Shown in pieces: positions 34,869 through 46,497 of a DNA stretch of 64,000 nt (position 1 is the first letter of the stretch; the number at the start of each line of letters is the position of its first letter). The notes below the pieces were generated by a model. The model was not told where the DNA came from. It ran no database searches and saw nothing but the letters and a program-made list of their open reading frames with translations. This DNA is from Bryoerythrophyllum caledonicum. Lineage: Eukaryota; Streptophyta; Bryopsida; Pottiales; Pottiaceae. A program made the position numbers and the translations under genes. Location: positions 18,100,867 to 18,164,866 of the forward strand of contig OZ020523.1 of the NCBI GenBank assembly GCA_963971425.1. The letters run 5' to 3'.

Positions 34869-36761
34869 ATGGCTAGTAAGTCGCGGTACGAGCTTCTGTG
34901 GGAGAGCATGAGCGTCGCCAGCCGTGGCGCCTTGGACGCTGTTGATAAGAATGTAGGTCGTTGCTTTGCTGGTGTTAAAGTCGAAGCGCATTTTGATTGA
35001 TTGGATGGTTTTTATTGTTTTTGGAGTTTAAGTTTTCTGTTGTGGTTGATGGCGCAGGAGTTTATGGAATGTTTTTCGCAATTCACGCGTAAGGAGAAGG
35101 AGAAGCTGTTCCAGATTTACACGCGGGTGCGGTGTTTGCCATTGTTAGGGTTTCTGTGGTGTAATCTTTCGGCCTTTGCCGTTCTATTTAAAACTTCTAG
35201 TTACTGGAGCATTGTGACTGATGATATCTGGCTTTGCCAACTTCTGGTTTTCTCATTACAGGTAGTGGCTAAGCTGCAGGAAGATGTTATGGTGAGCTCG
35301 TCACGAACTCCGTTCATTGCACGCTTGAGATCAATCGTTCTGGTTTAGATCCGGACATGGAGTTTTTTCGGTCCTCTCCTGGAATAGAATGTTCTTGTTT
35401 GTATCAGAATTAAATTACCCGCATGGACAACCACGAGGATTTGACCTTAGTTCGCGTCATGTTTTTTTTTATTTCAGTTGGAGTTCAAGCCTCAATGTGA
35501 AGCCTGGGAGGTATGCATTTGCTTCTCCTCTCAGATATCAATTATAAGCTTGATCTTCACCTTAGGTTTTTTTAGTGATGCGTTTTTGCCTCAGTGGACG
35601 AAGTTAGGCCTGCACCTATATTGAGGGAATATTGTGTGTGAATCAGCTGAAGGAAGTTCTTGAGGAGTTGGAGGAACTTGTTGAACAGCATGAACGAGGA
35701 GGTGGATTAAGTTTCAGGTATGCTGATATCTTGGTAGAACTTTTCTGAACGGTTTTTTTTTCATCGGATGACCAAGATCACTAGATGATGTTATCACTTG
35801 ACAGTACAACGCTGGGGATTGTTCTAATTACATGTGCTCCTAACGATTGAAAATGTGTAATTCCACTGAATCTTGGTGAACTAGGTCGTTTTGAATATGG
35901 GCTGAAAAGTTGTGCCATTAGTTAATGAAAATGGAAAGCCAACTCCTAATCTGTTGGAAGGCGACTGTTTGTTTATGGATTACTGCTGTACGTAAGCTGA
36001 TTGCTTTTTCATTCAGGTCTGCGCCTCTAACTGATGCCGTTCGTGCAATGACGAACAAGATTAAGCAAGAGGAGATCGAGAGACTTAGACTCCTGGTTCC
36101 AAGGGTAAGATTGAGAAAACTTTTTCAATGTTACATGTTTCTCTCAAATTTTGGCCATATTTTCCATACTTTGTTACATTGGATAGGTTTGAGATGTCTG
36201 TAATCATCTCATTGTGTGTAAGAACAAGTCTAGTATTTTGACATCCCTAATGTGAGCAAAACCAGGAACTCTTTGCCTCCTCTGAATCATGTTCAACAGT
36301 TAAGTGCAATCGAGTTGTCAAGTGGGTGTTACAGTTATTATATTCAAAAGCGTTCCTTTTTTCTAGTCTGCTGAGAGTGTCGTCATTGGTTCATGTATCA
36401 GGAGGAAGAGCACGTTGCGCAGCTCAGGCTGCAGCGAGCGACGTTGCAAGCGAAAGCGCGTGAGCAACCAACAGCACTAGCAGCAAAGCTTGCCGAGGTA
36501 AAATTGCAGCGTTTAAATATGTCACCTAGTATGGTTTACACGTCTTGGAGAACAGAGCCTATCGAATAGGTATATTCAAGGAGCGAACCACGAGCGTCGA
36601 GAGAATCAGATAGTATATCCGGAATTTTGTTTTTGCAGAGTTCCGTGATCCCTGTTCTTAAAGATCACTTGGTATTTATGATGCAGGTCCGCAAAGAACG
36701 ACGGGAGCTTTTGTTGATAAGTGGAGTCTTCGATAACCAAATGGATGGAATGGAGTCTTGA
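34869..36761 (+). CDS. NNF1: NNF1/PMF1-like kinetochore protein (Mis12 complex)
   Basis: Eight exons: 34869-34952, 35058-35126, 35262-35291, 35478-35510, 35647-35717, 36017-36104, 36402-36497 and 36687-36761; together 546 bp, 181 residues, all introns GT-AG with consistent phase. The ATG at 34869 is the first in frame and begins MASKSRYELL. The order of features matches the PMF1/NNF1 family: a short helical start, a FMECFSQFTRKEKEKLFQIY segment, KLQEDVMLEF, the acidic LKEVLEELEELVEQ helix, then a coiled coil rich in Gln/Arg/Glu to the end. In the family this protein pairs with MIS12 in the complex that joins centromeric chromatin to the outer kinetochore. Length (about 180-210 in relatives) fits. 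The assignment rests on pattern similarity recalled by eye; an unrelated small coiled-coil protein is the alternative. Confidence 0.7.
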
Positions 36762-37943
36762 GCCGAGTGTGAGATAACGTACTGCTCATACCAACTTCTT
36801 ACTAGAAGTATACGTTGATCACTCAGACTGTTGCGGTATTTGTAGATCATTCGAACAGAGTATATTGTGATCACAAATATCAATCTCTAGCGTGCTAAAA
36901 TGAGATTGCATCCTCTCTTTCATGCTTTGGATCCAAGCTTGGAATCGACGTTCCTGTCAATTAAAATTTTACTATTTTGTACATTATCCATGATTTGAGT
37001 AACCGCTTTCCCTGGTGAACATGCAAGCTCAATGCTGCGGCAATCTGCTTGTGTCGGTCGCTTGCCTACGTGACTGGTGGCCTTATGCAGTCAAGCTGCA
37101 TGTCCTTGAACGCAGACTTGGTGGACACGTTCAAGTTCTTTATAATCTTGCGATGCTCTTCATCAACACCCTGTGTAAGTCAACGGTAGGTCATACGAAT
37201 CTTCACGCTTTATCTAACGCTGTCAAATCAGAACTTCAGAACCTTGAAGTGCTCCATTTTTAGTGTGACCAACCCTAGTAGCTTACCGATTCAGCCGGTT
37301 GCCTGCAGGAGATACGTTCGCTGCTTTTGCCGCTAGAAGCCACGTGGAAACACAAGATTCGTCACATGAAAACACGGTGGCTTTCCGAATGATACCCGGG
37401 AACCAGGTATTTCAGTATCCGGCCGGAATAGTAACGGCCAGAAAGCCTCGGGACGTTATCTCGACTTCAGCTGCCTTACGCCATCTTTCTCCAACAATCC
37501 TTTGGAAGAGATCAAATCCTCGCTTCGCAGTTGTTCGTCTCTCCTTCAATCCCAACCAATCCTGCCGCCGCCGACGAACAACCAGTGGAGGAGAGAATTG
37601 GGTTTTATTCAAAATTAGGTTGTAATGCCGCAGATATTGAATTTTCATCTCATGTACCCGGAGCATTTCTATTTGATGTTGTTGGTGTGTGGTTCATGGT
37701 CAGTGTTGTTGATCTCTCGTGCATTCAAAGGAAGACAGATTCTTGCTCTGGAGGTAGAGAATCTTGTCTGATTTTATTTCGAGGACTGCCCTAATAGTTC
37801 GGTCGTGACAATTTTGGGGTTTTGGGTCTATTGGAAATTCACTGAGAGTTGTGGGCGTTCTTGCAGCTTATCTACTCCGTTTGGTGGGTAGTTGTGACCG
37901 TGGGATGAAGAGTTGAGCGATATTGCGGTGGGGTTTCGGGGGG
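36762..37943. other. Intergenic between NNF1-like and TraB genes
   Basis: Holds the NNF1 3' end and the probable TraB promoter and 5' UTR. Short open frames on both strands (37015-37800) show no domain and are not called. Confidence 0.5.
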
Positions 37944-40266
37944 ATGGCGGCGGCGGCGGTGGCTGCGGGGATATCGACGAGGCTTGTGTGCAAAGCGGAG
38001 ACGAGCGGGAGCCCCTGCAGGCCAGTGTCGTCTCTAGGGTCCAAATGTCAAGCTGTGCCGTTCCGGATCGTCTATGTGCATTCCTCAGTGCGCCGCGTGG
38101 CCAACACCAGCGAGCAGTCGGATGATGGGGTGTCGTCGTCAGGGTTTGGGGGACGCGAGCGTTTCTTGAAGAGGGGTGGGCGGGTGGTTCCTAGCGCAAT
38201 GTTCTCGTGGGTGTCAGAGCCGCCGCCCCTCACAGAGACGGAGTTTGAGGATGCGCGTATGGAGGTTCTCGAGCGTGTCGGAGACTTGAATTCCATTGCT
38301 GATTTTACACGCTTTCGTGACAATGGCGTCCAGGGAGCCGAGTTGCAGACTGCTATTATTACTTACAAGACTCGGTTTCCCTTGTCCCTCTTCCGACCAC
38401 AGAAAGTAAGGATGCATCGACTCTTCCCTTTCGATTGAAGCTCTCGTCATTCAAAAACATTTCCTCCAAATTTTAGCTCAAGGATTGCTTCTGTCTTATT
38501 TGAGCAGAACTAGGATCGATGCTTTTGCTTGCTTGTTCTGATGTTGCTTTGTTGCACTTTTTAGGTAGACTTGGTGGCAGCTGTTCATATTGCTGATAGA
38601 GAGTAAGTTCAACAATTCCCAATCCTGGACTATGCTATCAGATAACTTTGCCCCCTTGGAGTTGGTCATCTGTGAAATCATCAGATTTCACCGTCGTTAT
38701 TTAGGTCGTTGAGATATGATAACTTCAAATCTCGACATTTTTGTGTGCAAATCTTGAAGTTGGCCTGGCCTCAGGTTTGGTTTTCTAACACGACGGATTT
38801 CTGCAACAGATACTTTTCCAACTTACAGAAAGAGTTGAGTAAGTATGATCGGGTCTTGTATGAAATGGTGGCAGACAAGGATAAGATGCAAACCAATAGA
38901 CTTGGGAAGATGCGGTGGAGGCCTCCGAGAAGACTTCCCGGTCGTCGGGGTGGCCACGGGTTTAGCATCATCGGCGCTATACAGCGAACCATGGCAGCTC
39001 TTCTAACTCTGGAGTTTCAGTTAGAGTGCATGGACTATCGCCGTGAAAATTGGTACCACGCCGACCTCGATTACGACACCTTCTCAGTTTTGCAGGTAAT
39101 ACCACGGCCAGTCCCTGATTTGGAGATTCACAAATCCACCTGCTTCTTCTTGCCACTTGAGAGTTAACAAGGTTGGTAGTGTTGCAGCGAGAGCGTGGGG
39201 AATCATTTCTGTCGTTCGCCAAGGACTTGACTGCCATGTCCAGCAAGGCCATCACCAAAGCAGCATTCGAACCGAGTCCAGGGCTGGACCCATGGCGGCA
39301 AAAGCTGCAGTGGATCTCCCGGGTGATGCCAATGCCATTGCTTGGGTTGTTGGTCATAGAAGGGGTGTGTGCACCCTCAGATGCCCCTTTGAAAACATCG
39401 CCCGAGATGAAGGCTCTCTTGGAGCTCGACATCCCCGGCGCCTTCAAAGTGTTCCTGGCCAAACAAATCACCACCGAGTAAGAATTCGCACCTCGTCTCT
39501 TCGTATTAGTGGAAGTTACTGCAGCTCAATTCTCAGCCCAATTCTTCTGAGAATGTGTCCCATGAAATAGTCACTTGAGTCAGAATGAGAGTTACCATTC
39601 TCCCAGTTCATGGAATGCTCGATGATGTGTGACATCTCCTCGAAGCTCGATACATGACATTCCGGGCTCTTTGGTGGAAGGTGGAATGGATTGAGGGCGA
39701 AGGAGATTTGAAACCTGCACTTTGATGAAGCAACTCGTTCTTTGAGAAGCGATTCCTCGGACTATTAATTTTCAAGCTCATGCAGTTTTTCTTAATTCTG
39801 ACCCATCATGACCTGCAGTTTTGCAGATAGTACATCTCCGCTGGTGGAGAACTCAGTGATCATCGGCGAGCGCAACCGGGTGGCCATGGACGAGCTTCGA
39901 GCCGCGTTCAAGGAGGGCTGCTCCAAGGTGGCCGTGTTCTACGGCAGCGGGCATCTTCCGGACATGGACCGCCGGCTGCGGGAGGAGTTCAACCTGTACC
40001 CCACAGGGATCAACTGGCGCACGGCATGGGCCATCCGGGGGCGCGAGCACAACGGCGCCAGCGAACTGTCCGTGTTCCTGAGCTCGCTGGCGAAGAAGTC
40101 AGGGTGGGCGCTCAACCGGTACCAGACCCTGGCGCTGCTGCTCATTTCCGCTGTGCTCGCGGTGGACCTGTGGTTCTGGGAGCTCTTCCTTGGCGCTTGC
40201 AACGACTACCTCGAGTCCACCATGGCCTTCATTGTGGGCCTGCTCGACAAAGGTTGGAGTCTGTAA
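37944..40266 (+). CDS. TraB/PrgY-family protein, probably organellar
   Basis: Five exons: 37944-38405, 38565-38602, 38810-39095, 39188-39477 and 39819-40266; 1524 bp, 507 residues, phases consistent. The ATG at 37944 begins MAAAAVAAG; an Arg/Ser/Ala-rich N-terminus without acidic clusters looks like an organelle transit peptide. The TraB domain starts near residue 155 with VDLVAAVHIADRE, followed by LYEMVADKD, the GFSIIGAIQRTMA and WYHADLDYDTF blocks, ERGESFLSFAKD, and later VFYGSGHLPDMDRRL. A hydrophobic segment near the C-terminus (LALLLISAVLAVDLWFWELF) is a likely membrane anchor. TraB/PrgY was first described in bacterial pheromone control; plant members have no firmly established biochemical role that I can state. 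The last exon is notably GC-rich compared with its introns. Confidence 0.88.
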
Positions 40267-40277
40267 ATCACTTGGTA

Positions 40278-40781
40278 TGTAAGTCACTCCCCTGTCAATT
40301 GATGGTGCATCCGAAGCGGATGCCTAACTTCTACATTATTGAAGTTGCTGACTCTGCAACTAAAGATTTTACCAGCTTGCAAGATAACTTGTCTTGATCA
40401 CACTTGTATGTATACTGCTTAATACTATTTTTTCTTCTTTGGCGCTTACCTCATAATCACCATGACCACGATGGCCTTTTGTGGGCTGAAATCTGTACAG
40501 TACCCTCCCATAAGTTTACGTACTCTCACTTCTCCAATGGGAATTTAGAAGTTGAATCTTATTGTATTAGAAGTCGACTGAATTCTTTGTTACAATAAGA
40601 TTTCACTTCTAAATTCAGCAACTTCTCAATACAGTAATATTTGAGTTCTAAATTCACAGTGAAAGAATGAGAGAACGTAAACTTATGGGATTGTACTGTA
40701 TATTTTCCTTTGGTATATACTGTATGTCACTGCCCTGTCAATTGATAGTGTCAACTGAGAGTGGGTCCGAAATGGATGCCC
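40278..40781. repeat. Diverged direct repeat flanking a MITE
   Basis: GTCACTCCCCTGTCAATTGA near 40282 recurs as GTCACTGCCCTGTCAATTGA near 40726, and the following TCCGAAGCGGATGCC recurs as TCCGAAATGGATGCC. The two copies enclose the MITE at 40498-40698 and unique sequence. Confidence 0.65.
40496..40700. mobile_element. MITE with ~37-bp terminal inverted repeats and TA flanks
   Basis: The left terminus CAGTACCCTCCCATAAGTTT and right terminus AAACTTATGGGATTGTACTG are inverted copies over about 37 bp. Each is flanked by TA (40496-40497, 40699-40700), as for Tc1/mariner-type insertions. Inner words such as TTAGAAGTTGAATCTTATTG also recur inverted. Length 201 bp; no coding capacity. Confidence 0.75.
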
Positions 40782-40806
40782 CATCGCCTGACATGATAGT
40801 TAAACC

Positions 40807-41030
40807 AAGGTAGAGGCACCCAATTCCGATTGGCCACCCAATTCCAATCAATCGAGTATGCATGCCATGGTGCATGAAAATGGCAAATGCTTGAAATGGT
40901 GCACGAAGTGACCCAAAACCGATAACTCGAAATCTGAACACACCGGTCATTACCGGCATTGGGTTATCATGTGTGCAATTTTGGGATGATCCAACTCAAT
41001 TGAGCTCTCATTGGTGGCATTGCCTTGAAT
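40807..41030 (-). mobile_element. Partial copy of the GGCACCCAATTCCGA TIR element
   Basis: It starts AAGGTAGAGGCACCCAATTC and continues as the reverse complement of the right half of the 63483-64000 copy: GGTGCATGAAAATGGCAAATG, GTGACCCAAAACCGATAACTC, CAACTCAATTGAGCTCTCATTGG. It is a truncated third family member. Confidence 0.7.
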
Positions 41031-42320
41031 CATGTGGTTGGTAAATGGGCGAAGGTTTTCAGAAGTAGAAATGGTAAAAGACATCGAAGAGTTTTAACAT
41101 GACTAAATGAATGATGACCAAAAAGAGATGGATCAGCACATGATTCAAAGTAATTTATAAATAAAAAAGGACATCTTCTTGGCACATATCGGAGGATGTG
41201 CATGTTTGGAAGGGGTGAATTTCGTGAAGTAATTGATAACATGATGTAAAAATATATATTATAATAGAAAAAATGGGGTATTGAATGATTTAGGCCAACA
41301 GTGAAAATATGACTTATCGTAGTCTAGTGGTTCGTTACTCTCAAAATTAACCAAAATTAACCAAAATTAACCTTAAGCAAGCCTACCTTACGAGATCGTT
41401 TCCAAGGATTTTTATCGTGCATTAAACTCTTTAAATCTTAACAACAATTCACACATAATACCTCGGCACATCCCGGAGGATGGCTTCCCCAGTACCTTAG
41501 TAACCGGTAACAAGTAACCACATGTGTTTCAGTTAAACTCTGTTGAGCGTCAGAGTAGATTTCCGGTAAGTAATTTACAGTGCCCGGAAACTCACTGCCC
41601 TCCGTTCTCGCAGTCCAGAGGCCACAATATCCACAATCTAACCCTACACTTTGAAAGAGTTGAAAAGGTTGCAGCCGGTTCACCGGTCTTCACAATCTAC
41701 CGGGAACTTGTTCCGGTAAACCGGTCACGCAAGCCCAGGTTCCAACTACAACCACACCCAATGAATCAAAGCAGGAAGATACAAGACTCGCAAGAAGTTA
41801 GTACTAAGCAAATCATATGAGCAAAACAACCTTCCACGAGGATCGTCGGAACTCATCCACTACAACGGTAATAATCCCGGAATTCTCCGGACTGAGGCTT
41901 AGCCGGGATGTCTCCCGGTGTACCGAGAGAAGGGAGATGTCACCCCCTACTCCCCACCAATCCGAACACTTCCCACTAAACGGAGGCTATCATAAATAGC
42001 TGTGGGCTTTCTGGATCCCATCCGGTAAAACAACTTTTTCCGGTCCCACCGGGGAAAAATCTAGAGCATAAGTCCCGGACCTCACTCTACCTATGTAACC
42101 TGGATATCCTAGCCCCTCGGGATGTCTCTACTCACACTTAATTACTTAACACACAACAAGTCACAACCTTGTACACCTAGCAAAGACACACTAGGAGGAC
42201 TCAACCCTCTCCCGGTCTACTCACACAAGCTCAATAAAGACTCTAGACACAAGCAATGAAGGCAAGACACGAGGAGATCAACAAAGAGAAGAGTACATAA
42301 CACAAGAGCCCAAGGCCCTT
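41031..42320. other. Repeat-like DNA rich in CCGG
   Basis: There is a short tandem ACCAAAATTA array at about 41347-41373. From about 41460 on, CCGGT/ACCGG words are unusually frequent (for example TTCCGGTAAACCGGTCACGC near 41712). Open frames are short with no domain. Confidence 0.5.
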
Positions 42321-42329
42321 AAGTACACA

Positions 42330-42535
42330 AAGGCCACTAGCTACCCTCCAAAACTAGATCCCCAAAAGGTGGAAATGGCATCTAAAGAGTGCACTGAAGT
42401 CAATAGCTACCCTCTAAAACTAGACCCCAAAAGGACAAAACAATATCTAGGGGGTGCACTAAAGTCAATAGCTACCCTCCAAAAGTAGCTTCACTAAAAG
42501 ACAAAACGGCATCTAAATCCTAAAATCAAGGGTAG
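42330..42535 (+). repeat. ~69-bp tandem repeat, three copies
   Basis: Three units share CTAGCTACCCTCCAAAA...CCCCAAAAGG...GGCATCTA...GTGCACTGAAGTCAA, beginning near 42334, 42402 and 42468. Non-coding. Confidence 0.75.
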
Positions 42536-44690
42536 CCTAGTCACCGGCGGATTTCCGGTAGACCGGTAAACCACAAGACTCCCGGTCCCGGGACGGTGAA
42601 CCTTTCCCTAACAAAAGTAAGTAGCCGCAGAAACCACTCAAGTGGTAGTGACCGGGTGCGCAATGGGGCCCCTTTGACATCACTACTCTCACCCTGGTGT
42701 GTAATTTTAGCAACTTAAAACAACATCACACTAACCAGTGAGGAAAATCAACACATAACATATAACGAAGACTCAACCGGAAGACTCTTCCGATTGAGAC
42801 GTATAGAGATTGTCACTATGTCTGGAGTATCCACATAGTCAAGAGAATCCCCCATGAGGTTGGATGTCTCAACCGGGAGGTCTACCGGTGGATTGGGAAC
42901 ATCCGCCGGGAGGTCTACCGGTGGAGTGGCGGTATCCACTGGAAGGTTGGGTGTATCTATAGATACATGCGGAGTCCCCTTAAGCTCGATTAGTATAGCC
43001 GCAGAGGACTCCACCAAGGACTCCAGGGTTGAGGAAGGGAGGTCTACCGGTTCCTTCCCGGTAGAAGTTACCGAGAGGTTTCTTTTTCTCTTATAGACCT
43101 TCAAGCCCCATTCCTTGGAGGATAGGAAATCCACCCGACTCACCGGAGAGCCATGTTGTCCGGGGTAGTCGAAATTCTTGAAATGTCTGTACTTCCACTA
43201 ATCTCCCTATTGACTTAACACAAACTTCGGTCCGGTCCGGAAACACAAATCTACCGGTCAACCGGTAAACAATTCCGGAACACTTTGCTAGAATATGTGG
43301 ATATAAGTGTCTCACACATCTAGCAACATACTAACAACATAAGGGCACATATAATCGTAACTAGGAGAGGACTTTGGAGACAAGGACTTAGAAACAGGTT
43401 CTTCCCGGTTGACCGGGAAGACCGGGAAAAATATAGGAATTGTGGGCAAGACCTAAAATGATAGGAGGAAGGAGACAACTCAAAATAACAACTTGCCACA
43501 AGGCTAAGACAATCGACAACAACTACACACGTAAACAACACAATAAGGTCTAGATGAAGTCCCACGGGGGAACTTTTTCTCTTGATCGGGGAGGATGCTA
43601 CCGGGGAGTCACCCCGGTAGAAAAGATTCACAAACAAGAAATTTGCACAAACAAGATAAACCCAACATGGACAAGAGTCACCTTTGTTGTTACACCCGCA
43701 ACCTCCTTCCTTTGTCTCTTTTATCTTCTCGCTTTGGCCACAAATCTCCTCCACCTCCGCAAAACCCTAGAATTCTCCACCACCTTCTTCAAATCTAGAG
43801 AGCGCGCACCTCCTCTTCAAAGCCTAGCTTGCGCTACCTCCTCTTCAAACCTAGCTGGCGCTACCTCCTCTTTAAACCACTTGTGCTACCTCCTCTTCAA
43901 ACCCTAGTTGTAACTCCTTGTTGCACCACCTCTTTAACTATTTCTTTAAACCCCAACTCCGAACAAAGACTAAATAGAGAGAGAGAACCTATGAAAGAGA
44001 GAGAGAACTAAAGAGGGAGATAGAGGAGAAAATTTGAGGGGGGGGAGAAGATTTTAGAGGAGGGGGGAGAAAGAAGAATTCTGAGGGGGGGAAGAACTTC
44101 TGGAGAAGAGGAAAATTTTGGGGAGAGGGGGTCGGTCAAGACGGCTGGAGATACCCGGGCTGCTGTCCGAGTACCTGGATATCAGCCCATGCCCGGGTTG
44201 ATACCCGAGTATGTATTTTTTAAATCTTTTTAATTTTTATATTTTATTTAAAAAATCTTTTCCTTTTCCTTTTCCTTTTCTTTTTCTTTTCCTTTTCCTT
44301 TTCTTTTTCTTTTTTGTCTTTTCTTTTTCTTTTCTCTACCACTACTACTAATTCAAACAAGAATTGGCATCTAGAACTACTTCTAACTACCTCCTAAACT
44401 TAACTAGTTAGTTTAGATTTAAGTGGTGATTTTAGACCTACATTCCGGGATCTCTCCCGGGACTCTTTTGAAATTGTTTCCCGGGACTTAAATTAGTGAT
44501 TTTAAGACCCGATTTTATCACCACTATAAACCTAATTAACTACTTAAGCATTTCTCATTTTCTCTATCCGCTATCTAATCTAATTCCACACAAAACTAAC
44601 TGCTTTTCTATTTAATTAACACTAAAAATCCTATCTTAACTAATTTTTTGGGTAGGGGCGACTAAGGGGGAGTTTTAGACTTCCACATGA
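42536..44690. other. Repeat-rich region with degraded minus-strand coding traces
   Basis: Frames on the minus strand at 43315-43091 and 43143-42748 overlap and may be pieces of one decayed protein: the second has a Pro/Val/Asp-rich series (PPVDLPA, PPVDLPV). I do not recognise the family; a transposon-derived protein is likely from the setting. A 28-29 bp tandem repeat (GCGCTACCTCCTCTTCAAACC) lies at about 43800-43915, followed by purine-rich and pyrimidine-rich tracts. Confidence 0.4.
43975..44330 (+). repeat. Purine tract followed by (CCTTTT)n pyrimidine tract
   Basis: 43975-44125 is almost purely A/G (GAGAGAGAGAAC, GAGGGGGGGAGAAG). 44259-44330 is almost purely C/T with repeated CCTTTT/CTTTTT units. 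The two face each other across about 130 bases. Confidence 0.85.
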
Positions 44691-44699
44691 CTAGTGGAT

Positions 44700-46210
44700 T
44701 TATCTTCAACCACACGGTCATACTTGACCGGGGTGAGCCTTATCTTCAAAAATATTCTTGCATCTTGTCACTAGCTCAACATTCAAGAGTGTCAACCGGC
44801 TTTTACACTGCTGAAATATCAACAGTCCTGGACCATGCGCCACACCAACTGTTCATACAATTTACACGATTTGTATTCTGAATTAGTTTAGTGTGGCGGA
44901 ATACTCAGCGAGTCCACTGAGTCGTGATCGATGTGTGTTGATATTATCCAGTGGTATATAAAGCGATTGTAGCACTATGGTTACCTAAAATATGTAAAAA
45001 ATCAATTACGGTTGGTAATATCTTTATAAGTTTGAAGAATATTAGAATAGTTGATAAATGAAATTGGAAGTTGATAAAGAAAGCTCACTTTGTACATTTT
45101 TAAATTAGTTGTAGTCTCTAGATTATTTAAGACTTAAATGTTTGATGATAAATCTTTAAGAAAAAATTTGGGCTTAAAGTTTAAAGTTTAGATGAAAATA
45201 TTTAAATTAATAAGATAAAGATAAAGATAATCTAAAGAATAAAATGACAAAACAAGGGGTTAGAAGGATAAGAGAGGTGGCAAGGGATAGAGAGAGGTGG
45301 CGAGGGATGGAGGGAGGATGGCCTTGAATGAAAGTCCTCATCCCATTCGCCAATTCCATGACCAATGAGGATTCAAAGGGCAGCCCGAGGCGGCTAGGGG
45401 GTTTTGAGCAACTATAAATCCGATTTGAAGGAAGAAAATATTAGAATTAGATAGATGAGATTGTAGGCTGTAGTTTTGATATGAAGGACATGGGTTTTGG
45501 AGCTTGGGTGAATATGACATAACCGTTTGAAATTAAGGTGAAGATTTACGACCTACTATTACTCTTTTGAATTTTGAAAGAGTTGTACGATAGCTGTTGG
45601 AGATCAAGAGGAGCAGTTGCAAAGGTATTTTTAAATTCTATCTATTGCTTGGAAGAATTGAAAGACTAGAAGTTCTTTTAAAGGAGATATTTGGAATTGA
45701 ACAGAGTGCATATAATTTCTAAAACTGTAAGTATATCAATTTGATGTTAGTGATGGTTTTGGCCATATTTTTTGCTTTTGGACGAATGTTTAGCTAAGAT
45801 TTTCATGGAAGGTGGTTTATAAAGTTGAAAACCTACAACTTAAAATTTTGTGGTGTTTGGAGATTTTTCTTGAGATTTATGAAGATTATTGTACGCGGGT
45901 GTTTGTAAACAAGGGTTTAAAGAGGCAGTGAGTATTTTGACGATATCTCAATATCCGTAACAGATTTGCGGTTGAGATTTGGTATGGTAATTATTTATAG
46001 CACATTAGTGCTACTTCAGAAAATAGAAGTCATTTCAACAGTTGGATTGAGAGCTCCATGCCCTCAAGATTCGGGATTGTTTCCCTTTCTAAGGTTTGTA
46101 AGTATTCCATCGTTTTCTTAACTAGTTGGACACTTTTGTCCTACAAAGACTTGTGTATTGAGGTGATTGTCTTTTAAAAGGGAAAATCTATCAATATATT
46201 TGGGTTACAC
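44700..46210. other. AT-rich intergenic DNA
   Basis: No gene or repeat recognised. This region lies upstream of the retrotransposon, and I do not find the 5' LTR here that a complete element would need. Confidence 0.5.
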
Positions 46211-46497
46211 CTCAAAGAACTATAATGAGTAAAAGTTGCAGCCAGAAACCCAATATTTTATCTTGGGACACAAACTTTGTGCTACGACAGCGATGACTTC
46301 TACGGCGGATGCTATGTTTGAGTATAGTGCTTTGGCATCCGTTTTTCCATGTGATTCTTTGCTTTTGGAAGAGACATATGCTTTTATGTTGAGGGTAGCG
46401 CCATTACACGAACACAGATCAATAGAGATTCTTGCACGATATAGAGGATCTTCTTCCTCCTAGGGGAACTTAGTTGGAGCTCTGAAGCCACAGTCGA

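Noticed and set aside
34497-34991. 164-codon minus-strand frame
   Set aside because: Overlaps the first exon and promoter of the NNF1-like gene and has no domain or conserved pattern.
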